Shown: positions 19,886-28,302 of the stretch, piece by piece
Layout: every line of letters starts with the position of its first letter
Numbering within the stretch: position 1 is the first letter of the stretch
From: Flagellimonas beolgyonensis
GTDB taxonomy: Bacteria; Bacteroidota; Bacteroidia; Flavobacteriales; Flavobacteriaceae
Direction: 5' to 3'
Assembly: GCF_003992615.1 (NCBI RefSeq)
Contig: NZ_RZMY01000001.1
Location: 1 to 64,000 of the forward strand
DNA length: 64,000 nucleotides
The notes under the pieces: generated by a model
What the model saw: the letters and a program-made list of their open reading frames with translations, nothing else
What the model was told of the DNA's origin: nothing
Database searches by the model: none
Position numbers and translations under genes: made by a program

Positions 19886-20743
19886 TTATAGGGTCAAATA
19901 TAGCTTAATTCTCTCAAAACGTTCCTCTGGAAAAGATGTAACGTTGGATAAATCGTCCAAGTCGGAAAATGGACCATTCAGGTTCCGATACGTCACAATT
20001 TCCCGTGCAAGATCAAAGCTGATGTAGACCAGTTTCGCCAACTCCTCGGCACTGGCCGTATTGATGGCAATTTTTTCAACCGTTGGCACGGTCTTTACTT
20101 GAAATCGTTCCAATGTTCGTTTCACCACCTCGGCATCCAGTCCGTAGACATCATATAATTGTTCCTCCACCAAAAACCCGCCCAAGCGATCGCGAAATTT
20201 AACGATACGGGCAGAAAGCGTGGGCCCAATGCCACTGATCTGCATAAGATCCGCTGCAGAGGCTGCATTCAAATCCAAAACCTCAACATTTTTGCTTCTT
20301 GGTTTAATCTCAGATTTATAATTGGCTGAGGAATTCCGTTTGTTCCATTCCGGAAATTTGAAATAGGGCGCCAAAACTTGCAGCAAGGAATCGGATACTT
20401 GGGTCACCAATTGAAACTCTGTGGCCGAATTGACAAATCTTCCAGCGCTTCTGTATTTCTGTAGGCGGTCCAACTGTTCAACAGTCAAACCGAGCTGATA
20501 GCCTTTATAGTCGCTTATATAATTGGGATTGAAGGGAAAAATCTTTTCCGAATGCAGTGCAATCGAGTTACGAAGACTATCCAGTTGTACCTGTTCGCTT
20601 TCGTTCAACACCAAAAGTTCATTTGTTTTGTTTGGCCTGGAACTTATAAAATAATAAGTGCCCTGAAGGATCACAATGATCAGCAACAAAAAGAAAATCC
20701 CACTCCGTTCCTGCTTATTGAACCTGAAGTGGGATTGTTTCAT
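19886..20743 (-). CDS. ComEA-like helix-hairpin-helix membrane-anchored protein
   Basis: 285 residues. One N-terminal membrane segment (about 14-33, SGIFFLLLIIVILQGTYYFI) anchors an outside domain. Two or more helix-hairpin-helix units follow: LNAASAADLMQISGIGPTLS and a second, INTASAEELAKLVYISFDLA, separated by a degenerate unit with LGGFLVEEQLYDVYGL. Such units bind DNA backbone non-specifically; ComEA in other bacteria binds incoming DNA during natural transformation. A DNA-uptake role here is inference from domain type only; no other competence gene is beside it. Confidence 0.75.
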   Translation of the reverse strand: MKQSHFRFNKQERSGIFFLLLIIVILQGTYYFISSRPNKTNELLVLNESEQVQLDSLRNSIALHSEKIFPFNPNYISDYKGYQLGLTVEQLDRLQKYRSAGRFVNSATEFQLVTQVSDSLLQVLAPYFKFPEWNKRNSSANYKSEIKPRSKNVEVLDLNAASAADLMQISGIGPTLSARIVKFRDRLGGFLVEEQLYDVYGLDAEVVKRTLERFQVKTVPTVEKIAINTASAEELAKLVYISFDLAREIVTYRNLNGPFSDLDDLSNVTSFPEERFERIKLYLTL

Positions 20744-20761
20744 TGACTTTTTATTGTATGA

Positions 20762-22828
20762 CTAGGATTGGCTTTTCAACTTTTTGAAAAGCTGATTGGA
20801 TTTCAATTTTTGAAGGTAGCTGTCCAAATCCATCTTGACTTCACCGGACATAATGTACAATCCTATAATGTTGGGAAAGGACATGGCCAAGATCATCATA
20901 TCTGAAAAATCGAGTACCGCGCCCAAACTTACAGAAGCTCCAACCACTACAAATACCAAGAAAAGCATTTTGTATACCATTTCTGAGCGCTTGCTCTTTC
21001 CGAATAGATAAGTCCAAGCCCTCATGCCGTAATACGACCAGGAAATCATGGTTGAAAAGGCAAATAGGAAAACAGCAACGGCCAATACATACGGGAACCA
21101 GGAAATTTGGCTTCCGAAGGCATCGGAGGTCAACTGTGCTCCAGCCATTCCCTCTACTTCGTGCATTCCGGTAAAGATCAATACCAAAGCGGTAAGGGTA
21201 CAAACCACAACGGTATCAATAAAAGGCTCCAACAGGGCCACAAAACCTTCCGATGGCGGATTGTTGGTTTTTGCCGTACTGTGCGCAATGGCAGCAGAAC
21301 CTACACCTGCCTCATTCGAGAATGCCGCACGTTGGAAACCGATGACCAAAACACCCAAAATACCACCTTTTAGGGCTGATGGGTTAAAGGCGCCTTCAAA
21401 TATGGCAGAAAACGCTGGGCCGATGTTCTGAATGTTCATAATGATCACCGCAAGGGCCGCCACAATGTATATGGATGCCATGATCGGCACGATCTTACCG
21501 GTTACTTTGGCAATACTGTTGATACCTCCAATGATAACCACACCGACCAAAATGGCCGTGACCACACCAAACCAGAAACCATTTCCAGCCAAAACAGGAA
21601 ATTGTCCTGCCAATTGTTCAAAAGATTGGTTGGCTTGGAACATGTTCCCTCCACCAAAGGAAGCCCCAATGGCCAATAAGGCAAACACACCTGCCAACAC
21701 TTTTCCGAATCCTTTTAAATTTCTTTTTTCCAACCCGTAGCGGAGGTAGTTCATAGGTCCCCCGAAAACACGTCCATCAGGTAAGATGTCCCTGTATTTT
21801 ACACCAAGGGTACATTCCACAAACTTGGAAGACATACCCAATAGACCACAAACGATCATCCAGAAAGTTGCTCCAGCACCGCCTAGGGAAACTGCTACGG
21901 CCACACCGGCAATGTTACCCAATCCAACCGTTCCTGAAACAGCTGTAGCCAATGCCTGAAAATGGGTCACCTGACCTGGCGCATCGGGATCATCATACTT
22001 TCCTTTGGCCAAATCAATGGAATGTCTGAATCCACGAATGTTGATAAAGCCCATTCGAATGGTAAAGAAAAGAGCTCCCAATACAAGCCAAATTACAATG
22101 AAGGGGATTCCTTTTATGATGGGATCACCATTCGGATGCACCATGGCAACTGGCTCATCATATTTTATTTCGGCAAAATAATGCGCACCTTGTTCAATTA
22201 CGTGTTCCTGGTTTTCAGAATTGTAGATCACATCGCCTTCCTTCACCTTTTGGATCAGTTCACCATTTGCAGTCGCCTTGATGGTTTGTTCGCCGCTCTT
22301 ATCACTTATAATTGCAATGTCATCTCCTTCATTTACATGTTGACCTGCAGGTTTCAACCATTGTTTTAGGACAAACTTACCTTGTGTTTCGTTGTTCCAT
22401 TCTGGAATACCGACCAATTTAACGTCGGCATAGGCCACAGGATCGTAAATGCCTATCGCGGCAAAGGGGTCCCAAAACAGTACGGAACCCAATCCACTCA
22501 CAGCAGGAGTCATGGTTCCATTGAATATTTCGGTAATGGATTCTGCCTTAATTTCGAATTCCTTGGTAACGGAATTTCCTGCTGCATCGGTTACCGTGAC
22601 ACTGTATGGAATTCCTTCAACAAGGTTCTGAGATCTTTTGGAAGTGAGGGGTGTGCTTTGATTGCTCCATTTATAGGAATAGGGCTCAACTCCTCCATCA
22701 ACCTCGAGTTCAATAACCCCATCGTTTATATTCTTTGATACGTTGTACGTTTTGCCTGTCACCTTCAATTCTTGGGAATGGCCTAAGTTCAGGGCAAAAA
22801 GAGACAATAGAATAAGAAAATATTTCAT
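20762..22828 (-). CDS. Alanine/glycine:cation symporter (AGCS) with exported N-terminal domains
   Basis: Sodium-coupled amino-acid importer of the inner membrane. 688 residues, far above the usual 450-550 of the family. A signal peptide (about 1-18, ending LNLGHSQ) is followed by an Ig-like SprB-repeat-type segment (about 25-95, GGVEPYSYKW...YSVTVTDAAGN) and a lipoyl/biotinyl-like beta segment (about 140-200, LKPAGQHVNEGDDIAII...ATANGELIQKVKEGD). The transporter core starts near residue 235 with about 11 helices and carries the signature ATAVSGTVGLGNIAGVA. No lipoylated DK motif is evident in the beta segment. The role of the outside part is unknown. Confidence 0.85.
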   Translation of the reverse strand: MKYFLILLSLFALNLGHSQELKVTGKTYNVSKNINDGVIELEVDGGVEPYSYKWSNQSTPLTSKRSQNLVEGIPYSVTVTDAAGNSVTKEFEIKAESITEIFNGTMTPAVSGLGSVLFWDPFAAIGIYDPVAYADVKLVGIPEWNNETQGKFVLKQWLKPAGQHVNEGDDIAIISDKSGEQTIKATANGELIQKVKEGDVIYNSENQEHVIEQGAHYFAEIKYDEPVAMVHPNGDPIIKGIPFIVIWLVLGALFFTIRMGFINIRGFRHSIDLAKGKYDDPDAPGQVTHFQALATAVSGTVGLGNIAGVAVAVSLGGAGATFWMIVCGLLGMSSKFVECTLGVKYRDILPDGRVFGGPMNYLRYGLEKRNLKGFGKVLAGVFALLAIGASFGGGNMFQANQSFEQLAGQFPVLAGNGFWFGVVTAILVGVVIIGGINSIAKVTGKIVPIMASIYIVAALAVIIMNIQNIGPAFSAIFEGAFNPSALKGGILGVLVIGFQRAAFSNEAGVGSAAIAHSTAKTNNPPSEGFVALLEPFIDTVVVCTLTALVLIFTGMHEVEGMAGAQLTSDAFGSQISWFPYVLAVAVFLFAFSTMISWSYYGMRAWTYLFGKSKRSEMVYKMLFLVFVVVGASVSLGAVLDFSDMMILAMSFPNIIGLYIMSGEVKMDLDSYLQKLKSNQLFKKLKSQS

Positions 22829-22911
22829 ATTAAGAATTAGTTAGTTTTCGGTAAAGTAAAGGCAGCAATATCTAAAAAAAAATCAACGCTATCAAATTTT
22901 ATGATTTTTAA

Positions 22912-23919
22912 CTATCCTATCTGAAACATTTCGTTGAGCTTTCGGATCTGCTCCGGTCTGCCCAGCACAATGACCTTACTGTTGGGCTGAAGTTCCATAT
23001 CGGCCTCTGGGTTGATGATGTATTTCCCATCCGGGGCAATGTAACCAATTATGGTACAGCCCGTTTTTCGTCTCAGATCCAAATCGCGAAGCGAATTACA
23101 CTCCATTTGATTGGTAAAATCCTCGATGCTCACCTCCTCCAAATTGGTGGTATGCTCCCCTTCCAAAGAAAGCTTGTCCATGAAAGTTATCAAATCGGGC
23201 ATGACCACCAAGGATGCCATATGATCGCCCCCTATCTTATCAGGCATGATCACCTTATTGGCTCCGGCGAACTCCAATTTCTTCAATGAGGTAACCTGGG
23301 ATGCTCGACTAATGATAAAAAGACTCTTGTTCAACTGTCGGGCAGAAAGCACAATAAAGAGATTGGCCGCATCGTCGGGAACTGCTGTGATCAAGTATTG
23401 GGCCCTTTCGATGCCCGCCTGCAACAAGACCTCGTCCTCGTTGGCATCGCCTTCCACGAACAACACTTCTTCCCCATGGCGCTCAATGATCTCCTTATCC
23501 TTTTCAATCACTACAAACGGTTTTTTATAGGCCATCAATTTTTCAGCAGCCTGCATTCCGTTTCTACCAAAACCACAAACCACCACATGGTTTGAAAGAC
23601 TATCGATCTGTTTCTTCACTTTCTTCTTTTTTAGCATCTCCAGGGAATTTCGCCCCAAAATGTATTCTGTTACCACCGAAATAGCGAAACCGAAAATAAA
23701 AACACTGGTTACGATTAAAAATACGGTAAAAATCTTTGCATCGGCATCCAGTGGTCGCACCTCCGAGAACCCGACCGTGGTCACCGTAATAATGGTCATA
23801 TAGATTGCCTCCACCCATGTAAAGTCCGATAAGAACTTATAACCGATGACCCCGATGGAAAGCACCATTACCATCAACGATAGGGCCAAGACTATTTTGG
23901 ATCGCAACAATCTGATCAT
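22912..23919 (-). CDS. Potassium channel protein with RCK (TrkA-N/TrkA-C) domains
   Basis: 335 residues. Two membrane helices (about 9-28 and 62-85) flank a pore loop with filter TVGFSE at 48-53, a variant of TVGYGD. Then comes an RCK domain with a Rossmann motif (VVVCGFGRNGMQAAEKL, from about 112) and a TrkA-C domain at the end (GCTIIGYIAPDGKYIINPEA). This is the MthK/Kch-type design: ligand or nucleotide binding by RCK gates K+ flow. The gene starts 3 bp after the pspC-like gene, so the two are cotranscribed. Confidence 0.88.
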   Translation of the reverse strand: MIRLLRSKIVLALSLMVMVLSIGVIGYKFLSDFTWVEAIYMTIITVTTVGFSEVRPLDADAKIFTVFLIVTSVFIFGFAISVVTEYILGRNSLEMLKKKKVKKQIDSLSNHVVVCGFGRNGMQAAEKLMAYKKPFVVIEKDKEIIERHGEEVLFVEGDANEDEVLLQAGIERAQYLITAVPDDAANLFIVLSARQLNKSLFIISRASQVTSLKKLEFAGANKVIMPDKIGGDHMASLVVMPDLITFMDKLSLEGEHTTNLEEVSIEDFTNQMECNSLRDLDLRRKTGCTIIGYIAPDGKYIINPEADMELQPNSKVIVLGRPEQIRKLNEMFQIG

Positions 23920-23922
23920 AAC

Positions 23923-24150
23923 TTATAGGTCAAAAACTGAGGTTCGCTTGGTGTAGACCAAATCTTTGATCCGAAGCCAAAAAGCAATAAAAAGGTAAAG
24001 GGCAAAACCAAAGCCCAAGGTTACAAAGGTGAGGTAAATGAAGCTGGTCCTTACCACCCGGGCACGAATTCCCAAGCGTTCGGCAATCCGTCGGCATACC
24101 TCGAAGCCTCTTTTTTGAAAATAATAAAGGGTATTGTAGAACAAAGACAT
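23923..24150 (-). CDS. PspC-domain membrane protein
   Basis: 75 residues. An amphipathic start (LYYFQKRGFEVCRRIAERLG) is followed by one strong membrane span (about 34-58, RTSFIYLTFVTLGFGFALYL), the PspC pattern. In other bacteria PspC senses envelope stress or acts as a toxin-like membrane protein; flavobacterial short versions are uncharacterised. It directly precedes the potassium channel gene (3-bp gap), suggesting a shared membrane-stress role (inference). Confidence 0.75.
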   Translation of the reverse strand: MSLFYNTLYYFQKRGFEVCRRIAERLGIRARVVRTSFIYLTFVTLGFGFALYLFIAFWLRIKDLVYTKRTSVFDL

Positions 24151-24158
24151 CCCTAAAA

Positions 24159-25439
24159 TTATGTATTTCTATTCAATAAATGTACACCCATGGCACATCG
24201 TAGGCATTTATTTTTTGAGCAATAGTTATTGAAGAGTTCCAGCTTGGCCTGACTTTCCATGGCATTTTTGGTTTTAGATCCGATTTTTTCAAAATTCTTG
24301 AGGATGGAATTGGCCTCTGGAGCCAAATTGGAGACCAAACCGATCAAATCCTCGTTCCAATCCCGGTCCAAATGTTTGGCATAGCAAAACCGAAGTGGTA
24401 CAATGGTATTGATGATCAGCAAATCCGTGAAAGTTTTGGAGAGCATTTTTTTGGTCTGCCGAGATGCCTTACCAAAGGTAAAATGGGTTTCCCAATACGA
24501 TCCCACACCCACTTCCAAAACCTTATGGAGTTCTTCCACTGTGGCTGCTTGCATGAGTTTTGAAAAAAGCTGGGCATCCCTTGCATATAATTTGGCCAAC
24601 TGCGCCAATCTTATGGTTGGGAAATTGGCAGGGCGAAGACCAAAAAATTCAGGCTTGCCCGAACATGTTGGGAGTCCAAACTTGGCGGTAAGGTACTCGT
24701 ACTCCGTTCGTAATGAAATGAAATAGGCATCTGAGCAATCCACATCCGCCAATAGTCCAAAATGTCCAAAAAACAGACTTTCCAGTTGATGGGCATCTTG
24801 ACTCACTTTTCTCACTACCGAAAAATCCAAGGTTTTGGCCCGATCTAAAAAATATGCTCCATTGACCTTGGATCCAAAACTCTTGGCCAGCAGCACAAAC
24901 AATACGGCTTCCCAATTGTTTTGACTTTGTCGCAATAGGTCCATTATAAGGTTTGACTTTTGCTCCAAGCGCTCAATGTACAATCGGTGCAACCAGTTTT
25001 CGACCAAAAAGGCATCAATATGCTTAAAGTCCTTTTCACAGTTGATGAAGGTCCTTTTTGATTTTTCCATCAACTGCTGATACTGTTCCAAAAGGGCTGT
25101 GGAAACATAGTTGGACAATTCCAGTGTGGGGATTTGGGAGCCATCCTTCCTAAAAACGGCAACGTCATCCTTCCAGACTACATGAAGGACAACGTTGTTA
25201 TAGTTTTCATCGGTTTCGTGATGGTGGGCATACCAATCCGAAGATTTTAGATGCATCTCCACATTGCCGGCCCACAATTGGCCATCCAATTCCAAGCTGG
25301 CATTGAAAAAATCAGGACCTGCCAAATGGTTATGGGTTCCGGGCGATAAGATCACCACTTGCTCCCCTTTTCCGGTGTACAGGCCGTCTGTTGGAAGCTT
25401 GTTAAGCCTCCAAATAAAATGAAGTAGGTCTTCTTGCAT
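24159..25439 (-). CDS. DUF2851 family protein
   Basis: 426 residues, starting MQEDLLHFIWRLNKLPTDGL. Typical DUF2851 features: HNHLAGPDFFNASLELDG, WAGNVEMHLKSSDWYAHHHE, and YNNVVLHVVW in the N-terminal half, a nuclease-like beta pattern with conserved D, E and K/H residues. The C-terminal part is helical and ends in a Cys cluster (NNYCSKNKCLRCAMGVHLL) that could bind a metal. A nuclease activity is only inferred. It follows the rhodanese gene by 21 bp and precedes pspC by 8 bp, so a single transcript is likely. Confidence 0.8.
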   Translation of the reverse strand: MQEDLLHFIWRLNKLPTDGLYTGKGEQVVILSPGTHNHLAGPDFFNASLELDGQLWAGNVEMHLKSSDWYAHHHETDENYNNVVLHVVWKDDVAVFRKDGSQIPTLELSNYVSTALLEQYQQLMEKSKRTFINCEKDFKHIDAFLVENWLHRLYIERLEQKSNLIMDLLRQSQNNWEAVLFVLLAKSFGSKVNGAYFLDRAKTLDFSVVRKVSQDAHQLESLFFGHFGLLADVDCSDAYFISLRTEYEYLTAKFGLPTCSGKPEFFGLRPANFPTIRLAQLAKLYARDAQLFSKLMQAATVEELHKVLEVGVGSYWETHFTFGKASRQTKKMLSKTFTDLLIINTIVPLRFCYAKHLDRDWNEDLIGLVSNLAPEANSILKNFEKIGSKTKNAMESQAKLELFNNYCSKNKCLRCAMGVHLLNRNT

Positions 25440-25460
25440 TGATTTGGGATAAATGCAGGT

Positions 25461-25772
25461 CTACTCTTCGCGCGCTCCTTCCCAGTTCATAAAGCCACCT
25501 GCCAAGTTATATGCATTTGCAATTCCGATACTGTTCATAATGGCACAGGCCTGCCCACTTCGGTTACCAGACCTACAATACACATAATAGTTTTTGGATT
25601 TGTCCAATTTTTGAAGCGCCTCCATGAACTCCTGCCCTGTATAAATGTCGATATTCAATGCGCCCGGAATGTACCCTTCTTCCACTTCCAACGGTGTACG
25701 CACATCCAAGATCACGGCATTGTCGTCATTTTCCAATTGTTCCGCCCATTCTTCCTGTGATAAATCTGCCAT
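25461..25772 (-). CDS. Rhodanese-like sulfurtransferase domain protein
   Basis: 103 residues, a single rhodanese domain. ILDVRTPLEVEEGYIPGALN gives the entry loop and YVYCRSGNRSGQACAIM the active loop, with the catalytic Cys in CRSGNRS. The start at 25772 (MADLSQEEWAEQL) is chosen over an upstream ATG at 25829 because the extra 19 residues are basic, unlike the family, and the DNA coding for them spans a terminator hairpin and promoter box. It probably moves sulfur or reads redox state in the cytoplasm. Confidence 0.85.
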   Translation of the reverse strand: MADLSQEEWAEQLENDDNAVILDVRTPLEVEEGYIPGALNIDIYTGQEFMEALQKLDKSKNYYVYCRSGNRSGQACAIMNSIGIANAYNLAGGFMNWEGAREE

Positions 25773-25792
25773 TTTTTTCAATTTATATTTTG

Positions 25793-25800
25793 CAAAAATA
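25793..25800 (-). promoter_or_regulatory. -7 box of the rhodanese gene inside a terminator tail
   Basis: TATTTTTG on the minus strand lies in the T-tract of the terminator that ends the upstream redoxin gene and 20 nt before the rhodanese ATG. No good -33 TTG was found at the normal distance. Confidence 0.4.
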
Positions 25801-25804
25801 AAAA

Positions 25805-25823
25805 TCCGGAGGAATCCTCCGGA
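25805..25823 (-). terminator. Terminator of the TlpA/redoxin operon
   Basis: Perfect 8-bp stem TCCGGAGG/CCTCCGGA with a 3-nt loop, followed on the minus strand by a T-rich tail. It lies 27 bp after the redoxin stop. Confidence 0.85.
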
Positions 25824-25850
25824 CTTCAAATAATTTTATTTTGGGTATTG

Positions 25851-26483
25851 TTATTTTATGCCACACCCGATGGCCTTAGTGGTCGTCACTTCGATTTCCT
25901 TTCCGGCCAACATGGCATCAATGGCGTTTTCCACAAATTTTTCTTCCACTTGGGAAGCATCTTGGTAATTGTCATCAATGGCGCCAATATATCTCACCAC
26001 ATTGCCGCCATCTGTTTTCTGCAGCAGAAAAACGTGGGGCGTTCGGGTGGCTCCAAATTGCGGATATACCTTCTGCCCTTCATCCAAGAGATAGGGAAAG
26101 GTAAATCCTTTGGACTTGGCCCGTTCCTGCATTTTTGCAAAACTATCACCCGGTTTGGCATCCGGGTTATTCGGATTGATAGCAATCACCGGGACGCCTT
26201 TGGACTTGTATTTGGCATCGAGGGCAATGATCCTATCTTCATACGCCTGGGCATAAGGACACGTATTGCAAGTAAAAATGACAAGAAAACCTTTGGCGGT
26301 AGCAAAATCGGCCAAAGATACCATCGAACCATCAATGTTTTTCAAGGTAAAATCGACAACCACATCGCCTACCGCATATCCCTTTGCAACAATGTGCGTA
26401 TTTCTGGCATGTGTGCCCATGCTAAAGGCGGCGCCCAGTAAAAAGACCAGGACAACAGCTCCTAAAATTTTTAATTTTCTCAT
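25851..26483 (-). CDS. Exported thioredoxin-fold protein (redoxin, AhpC/TSA-like)
   Basis: 210 residues with an N-terminal hydrophobic signal (about 5-25, ILGAVVLVFLLGAAFSMG). The redoxin core has VVDFTLKNIDGSMVSLADF and the active site FTCNTCPYAQAYEDR, where a CxxC precedes a proline. Sequences of this type are usually annotated as thioredoxin family or peroxiredoxin-like proteins; here CNTC suggests a thiol reductase. It lies 8 bp after the TlpA-like lipoprotein gene and ends in a strong terminator, so the two periplasmic redox proteins form an operon. Confidence 0.82.
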   Translation of the reverse strand: MRKLKILGAVVLVFLLGAAFSMGTHARNTHIVAKGYAVGDVVVDFTLKNIDGSMVSLADFATAKGFLVIFTCNTCPYAQAYEDRIIALDAKYKSKGVPVIAINPNNPDAKPGDSFAKMQERAKSKGFTFPYLLDEGQKVYPQFGATRTPHVFLLQKTDGGNVVRYIGAIDDNYQDASQVEEKFVENAIDAMLAGKEIEVTTTKAIGCGIK

Positions 26484-26491
26484 GATTGTGT

Positions 26492-27046
26492 TTAATTAAT
26501 GAATTTGTTCAATTCCGCGTTCAATTCTTCATAGGTGAAGCCTTTTTCGTAAAATTCCCTTTTGTCCTTATTATATATTAAGGTAGCGGGAATGGCCCCA
26601 CCCCACTCCTCGGACACTTTGGGTATCCAATCATTTTGCTTGGGATCATCCAAAATAACCACCTCAGATTTAATGCCCTTTTTGGCCACATAGGGCTCCA
26701 GGTTGGATTTCCACATGTGGGGCATGTCCAAACTCACCAAAATGATCTTTACTTTATTATTTTTCTGTTCCTCGAGCACTTGTTCAAAATAAGGAAGCTC
26801 TTCCAAGCATGGTTTGCACCAAGTTGCCCAAAAATTGATGATATAGGTATGGTCGTCTTCCCGGTGCAAGAGGGGTTCCAAACCATCAAAATCATATATC
26901 GGAAAGTTGACGTCCGCCGCCACCATCACGTTATCGGGCACTTGTTCGGACTCCATTGTATCTGTTTTCACCTCATCCCCTTCCTGTTTTTGTTTACAGG
27001 AAACCAAAACAATCAACAGCAATACAAAAACCAATAATCTATTCAT
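26492..27046 (-). CDS. TlpA-like thiol-disulfide reductase, lipoprotein
   Basis: 184 residues. A lipoprotein signal (MNRLLVFVLLLIVLVSC, lipobox Cys17) places it at the cell envelope. The thioredoxin fold carries FWATWCKPCLEELPYFEQ, with the CxxC active site CKPC, and the cis-Pro region GGAIPATLIYN. It likely keeps periplasmic thiols reduced. It is the first gene of a two-gene operon with the redoxin above. Confidence 0.88.
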   Translation of the reverse strand: MNRLLVFVLLLIVLVSCKQKQEGDEVKTDTMESEQVPDNVMVAADVNFPIYDFDGLEPLLHREDDHTYIINFWATWCKPCLEELPYFEQVLEEQKNNKVKIILVSLDMPHMWKSNLEPYVAKKGIKSEVVILDDPKQNDWIPKVSEEWGGAIPATLIYNKDKREFYEKGFTYEELNAELNKFIN

Positions 27047-27149
27047 TATCTGATGTTTACACTTTTAAAAATACAAATACTACCCTCCAACAATTTTGAT
27101 TTAACAAAATTTTATCGGTTAAAGATAGCTATTGGTATAAAATTAATCA

Positions 27150-27180
27150 TACATTTGTATATACAATTATTGTTTATACA
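27150..27180 (+). promoter_or_regulatory. Promoter and MarR operator of the marR operon
   Basis: A perfect -7 box TACATTTG lies at 27150-27157. A 12-bp palindrome TTGTATATACAA (27155-27166) overlaps it, and a second near-copy TTGTTTATACA starts 15 bp further at 27170 and runs into the start codon. The -33 TTG at 27132 is 15 nt from the box, slightly short. Layout fits self-repression by the MarR protein. Confidence 0.6.
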
Positions 27181-27626
27181 TGAATGTAGAGGAAATCATA
27201 AAAACTTCAAAACAGCTGCCGTTGGAATCTCGAACGATCATACATCTGTCTTTGGTTTGCAATAAAATCAACGAGGCCATGGGCACTGCTCTGAAACCTT
27301 TTGATGTGTCCCTACAACAATTTAATGTGCTCCGGATCTTAAAAGGACAGAAAGGCAAACCGGCCAACCTTAGTACAATCAATGAGCGCATGGTGACCAA
27401 AATGAGCAATACGACCAGATTGGTGGACAAACTGATCGCAAAACAATTTGTGGATCGACATGTGTGTGAAAGCAATCGCCGCAAGGTAGAAATCCTGATT
27501 ACGGAGGAAGGTATGCAGGCTTTGGAAAAAATGAACCTGGCCATACAAACGGCGGAGCAGGAAGTGTTGGCCAATGTGGACACCTCCGACCTAAATGAAT
27601 TAAATCAATTATTGGATAAATTTTAA
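27180..27626 (+). CDS. MarR family transcriptional regulator
   Basis: 148 residues with the winged-helix MarR layout: dimerisation helix at the start, DNA-binding part with VLRILKGQKGKPANLSTINE and TKMSNTTRLVDKLIAKQFV, then the wing (RHVCESNRRKVEILITEEG) and C-terminal dimer helix. It is the first gene of an operon with a nitroreductase and a YceI protein and has palindromic sites at its own promoter, so it probably senses a small molecule or oxidant handled by those two (inference). Confidence 0.9.
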   Translation: MNVEEIIKTSKQLPLESRTIIHLSLVCNKINEAMGTALKPFDVSLQQFNVLRILKGQKGKPANLSTINERMVTKMSNTTRLVDKLIAKQFVDRHVCESNRRKVEILITEEGMQALEKMNLAIQTAEQEVLANVDTSDLNELNQLLDKF

Positions 27627-27633
27627 CTATATA

Positions 27634-28266
27634 ATGAACACCGTATTAGAACATAGAAACTGGCGCTACGCCACCAAAAAATTCGATCCTGCCAAAAAAG
27701 TGTCGGATGCAGATCTGGAAACCTTATTGGAAGCCACTCGATTGAGTGCCTCTTCCTACGGCTTGCAACCGTACCATGTTTTCGTGATCACCGATTCGGA
27801 AATTAGGGAGCAATTGAAGCCCGCTTCCTGGGGTCAAACCCAAATCACCGATGCTTCCCATGTAATCGTATTTGCCAATGTTACCGATTTTGGGGAAGAG
27901 TTGGTGGATGATTATCTGGCCAATGTAAGCGAAACACGAAATATTCCCACCGATGGTCTTCAAGGGTATTCCGATTTTATGAAATCCAAATTGATGGATT
28001 TACCGGCCGATGTTAAAAGTCAATGGTCAGCCAAACAAGTCTACATTGCTTTTAGCAACTTGATGCAAGCGGCAGCAGAGCTAAAAATTGACACTTGTCC
28101 CATGGAAGGTTTTGAAGCTGACAAATACAATGAGATTCTGGGGCTTACCGAGAAAAACTTGAACGCCGCAGTGGTGTTGCCCATTGGGTACCGATCCGAA
28201 GAAGATGCCACCCAGCATTTACCCAAAGTGCGCAAATCAAAAGAAGAATTATTTACCCATATATAA
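27634..28266 (+). CDS. NAD(P)H-dependent nitroreductase (FMN)
   Basis: 210 residues, nitroreductase family, NfsB-like: an FMN enzyme reducing nitro groups or quinones. The first part has HRNWRYATKKFDPAKKVSD and RLSASSYGLQPYHVFVI (FMN phosphate and isoalloxazine contacts); the end has GLTEKNLNAAVVLPIGYRSE. It starts 7 bp after marR and is cotranscribed. The combination marR-nitroreductase-YceI is familiar from flavobacteria and suggests response to oxidants or quinones. Confidence 0.9.
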   Translation: MNTVLEHRNWRYATKKFDPAKKVSDADLETLLEATRLSASSYGLQPYHVFVITDSEIREQLKPASWGQTQITDASHVIVFANVTDFGEELVDDYLANVSETRNIPTDGLQGYSDFMKSKLMDLPADVKSQWSAKQVYIAFSNLMQAAAELKIDTCPMEGFEADKYNEILGLTEKNLNAAVVLPIGYRSEEDATQHLPKVRKSKEELFTHI

Positions 28267-28302
28267 ATCACAAACTTTTAAACACAAAAACTGAAAACAA
28301 TC

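Noticed and set aside
25805..25823. Perfect palindrome as an operator
   Set aside because: It has a T-rich tail in the minus direction after the redoxin gene and fits a terminator better.
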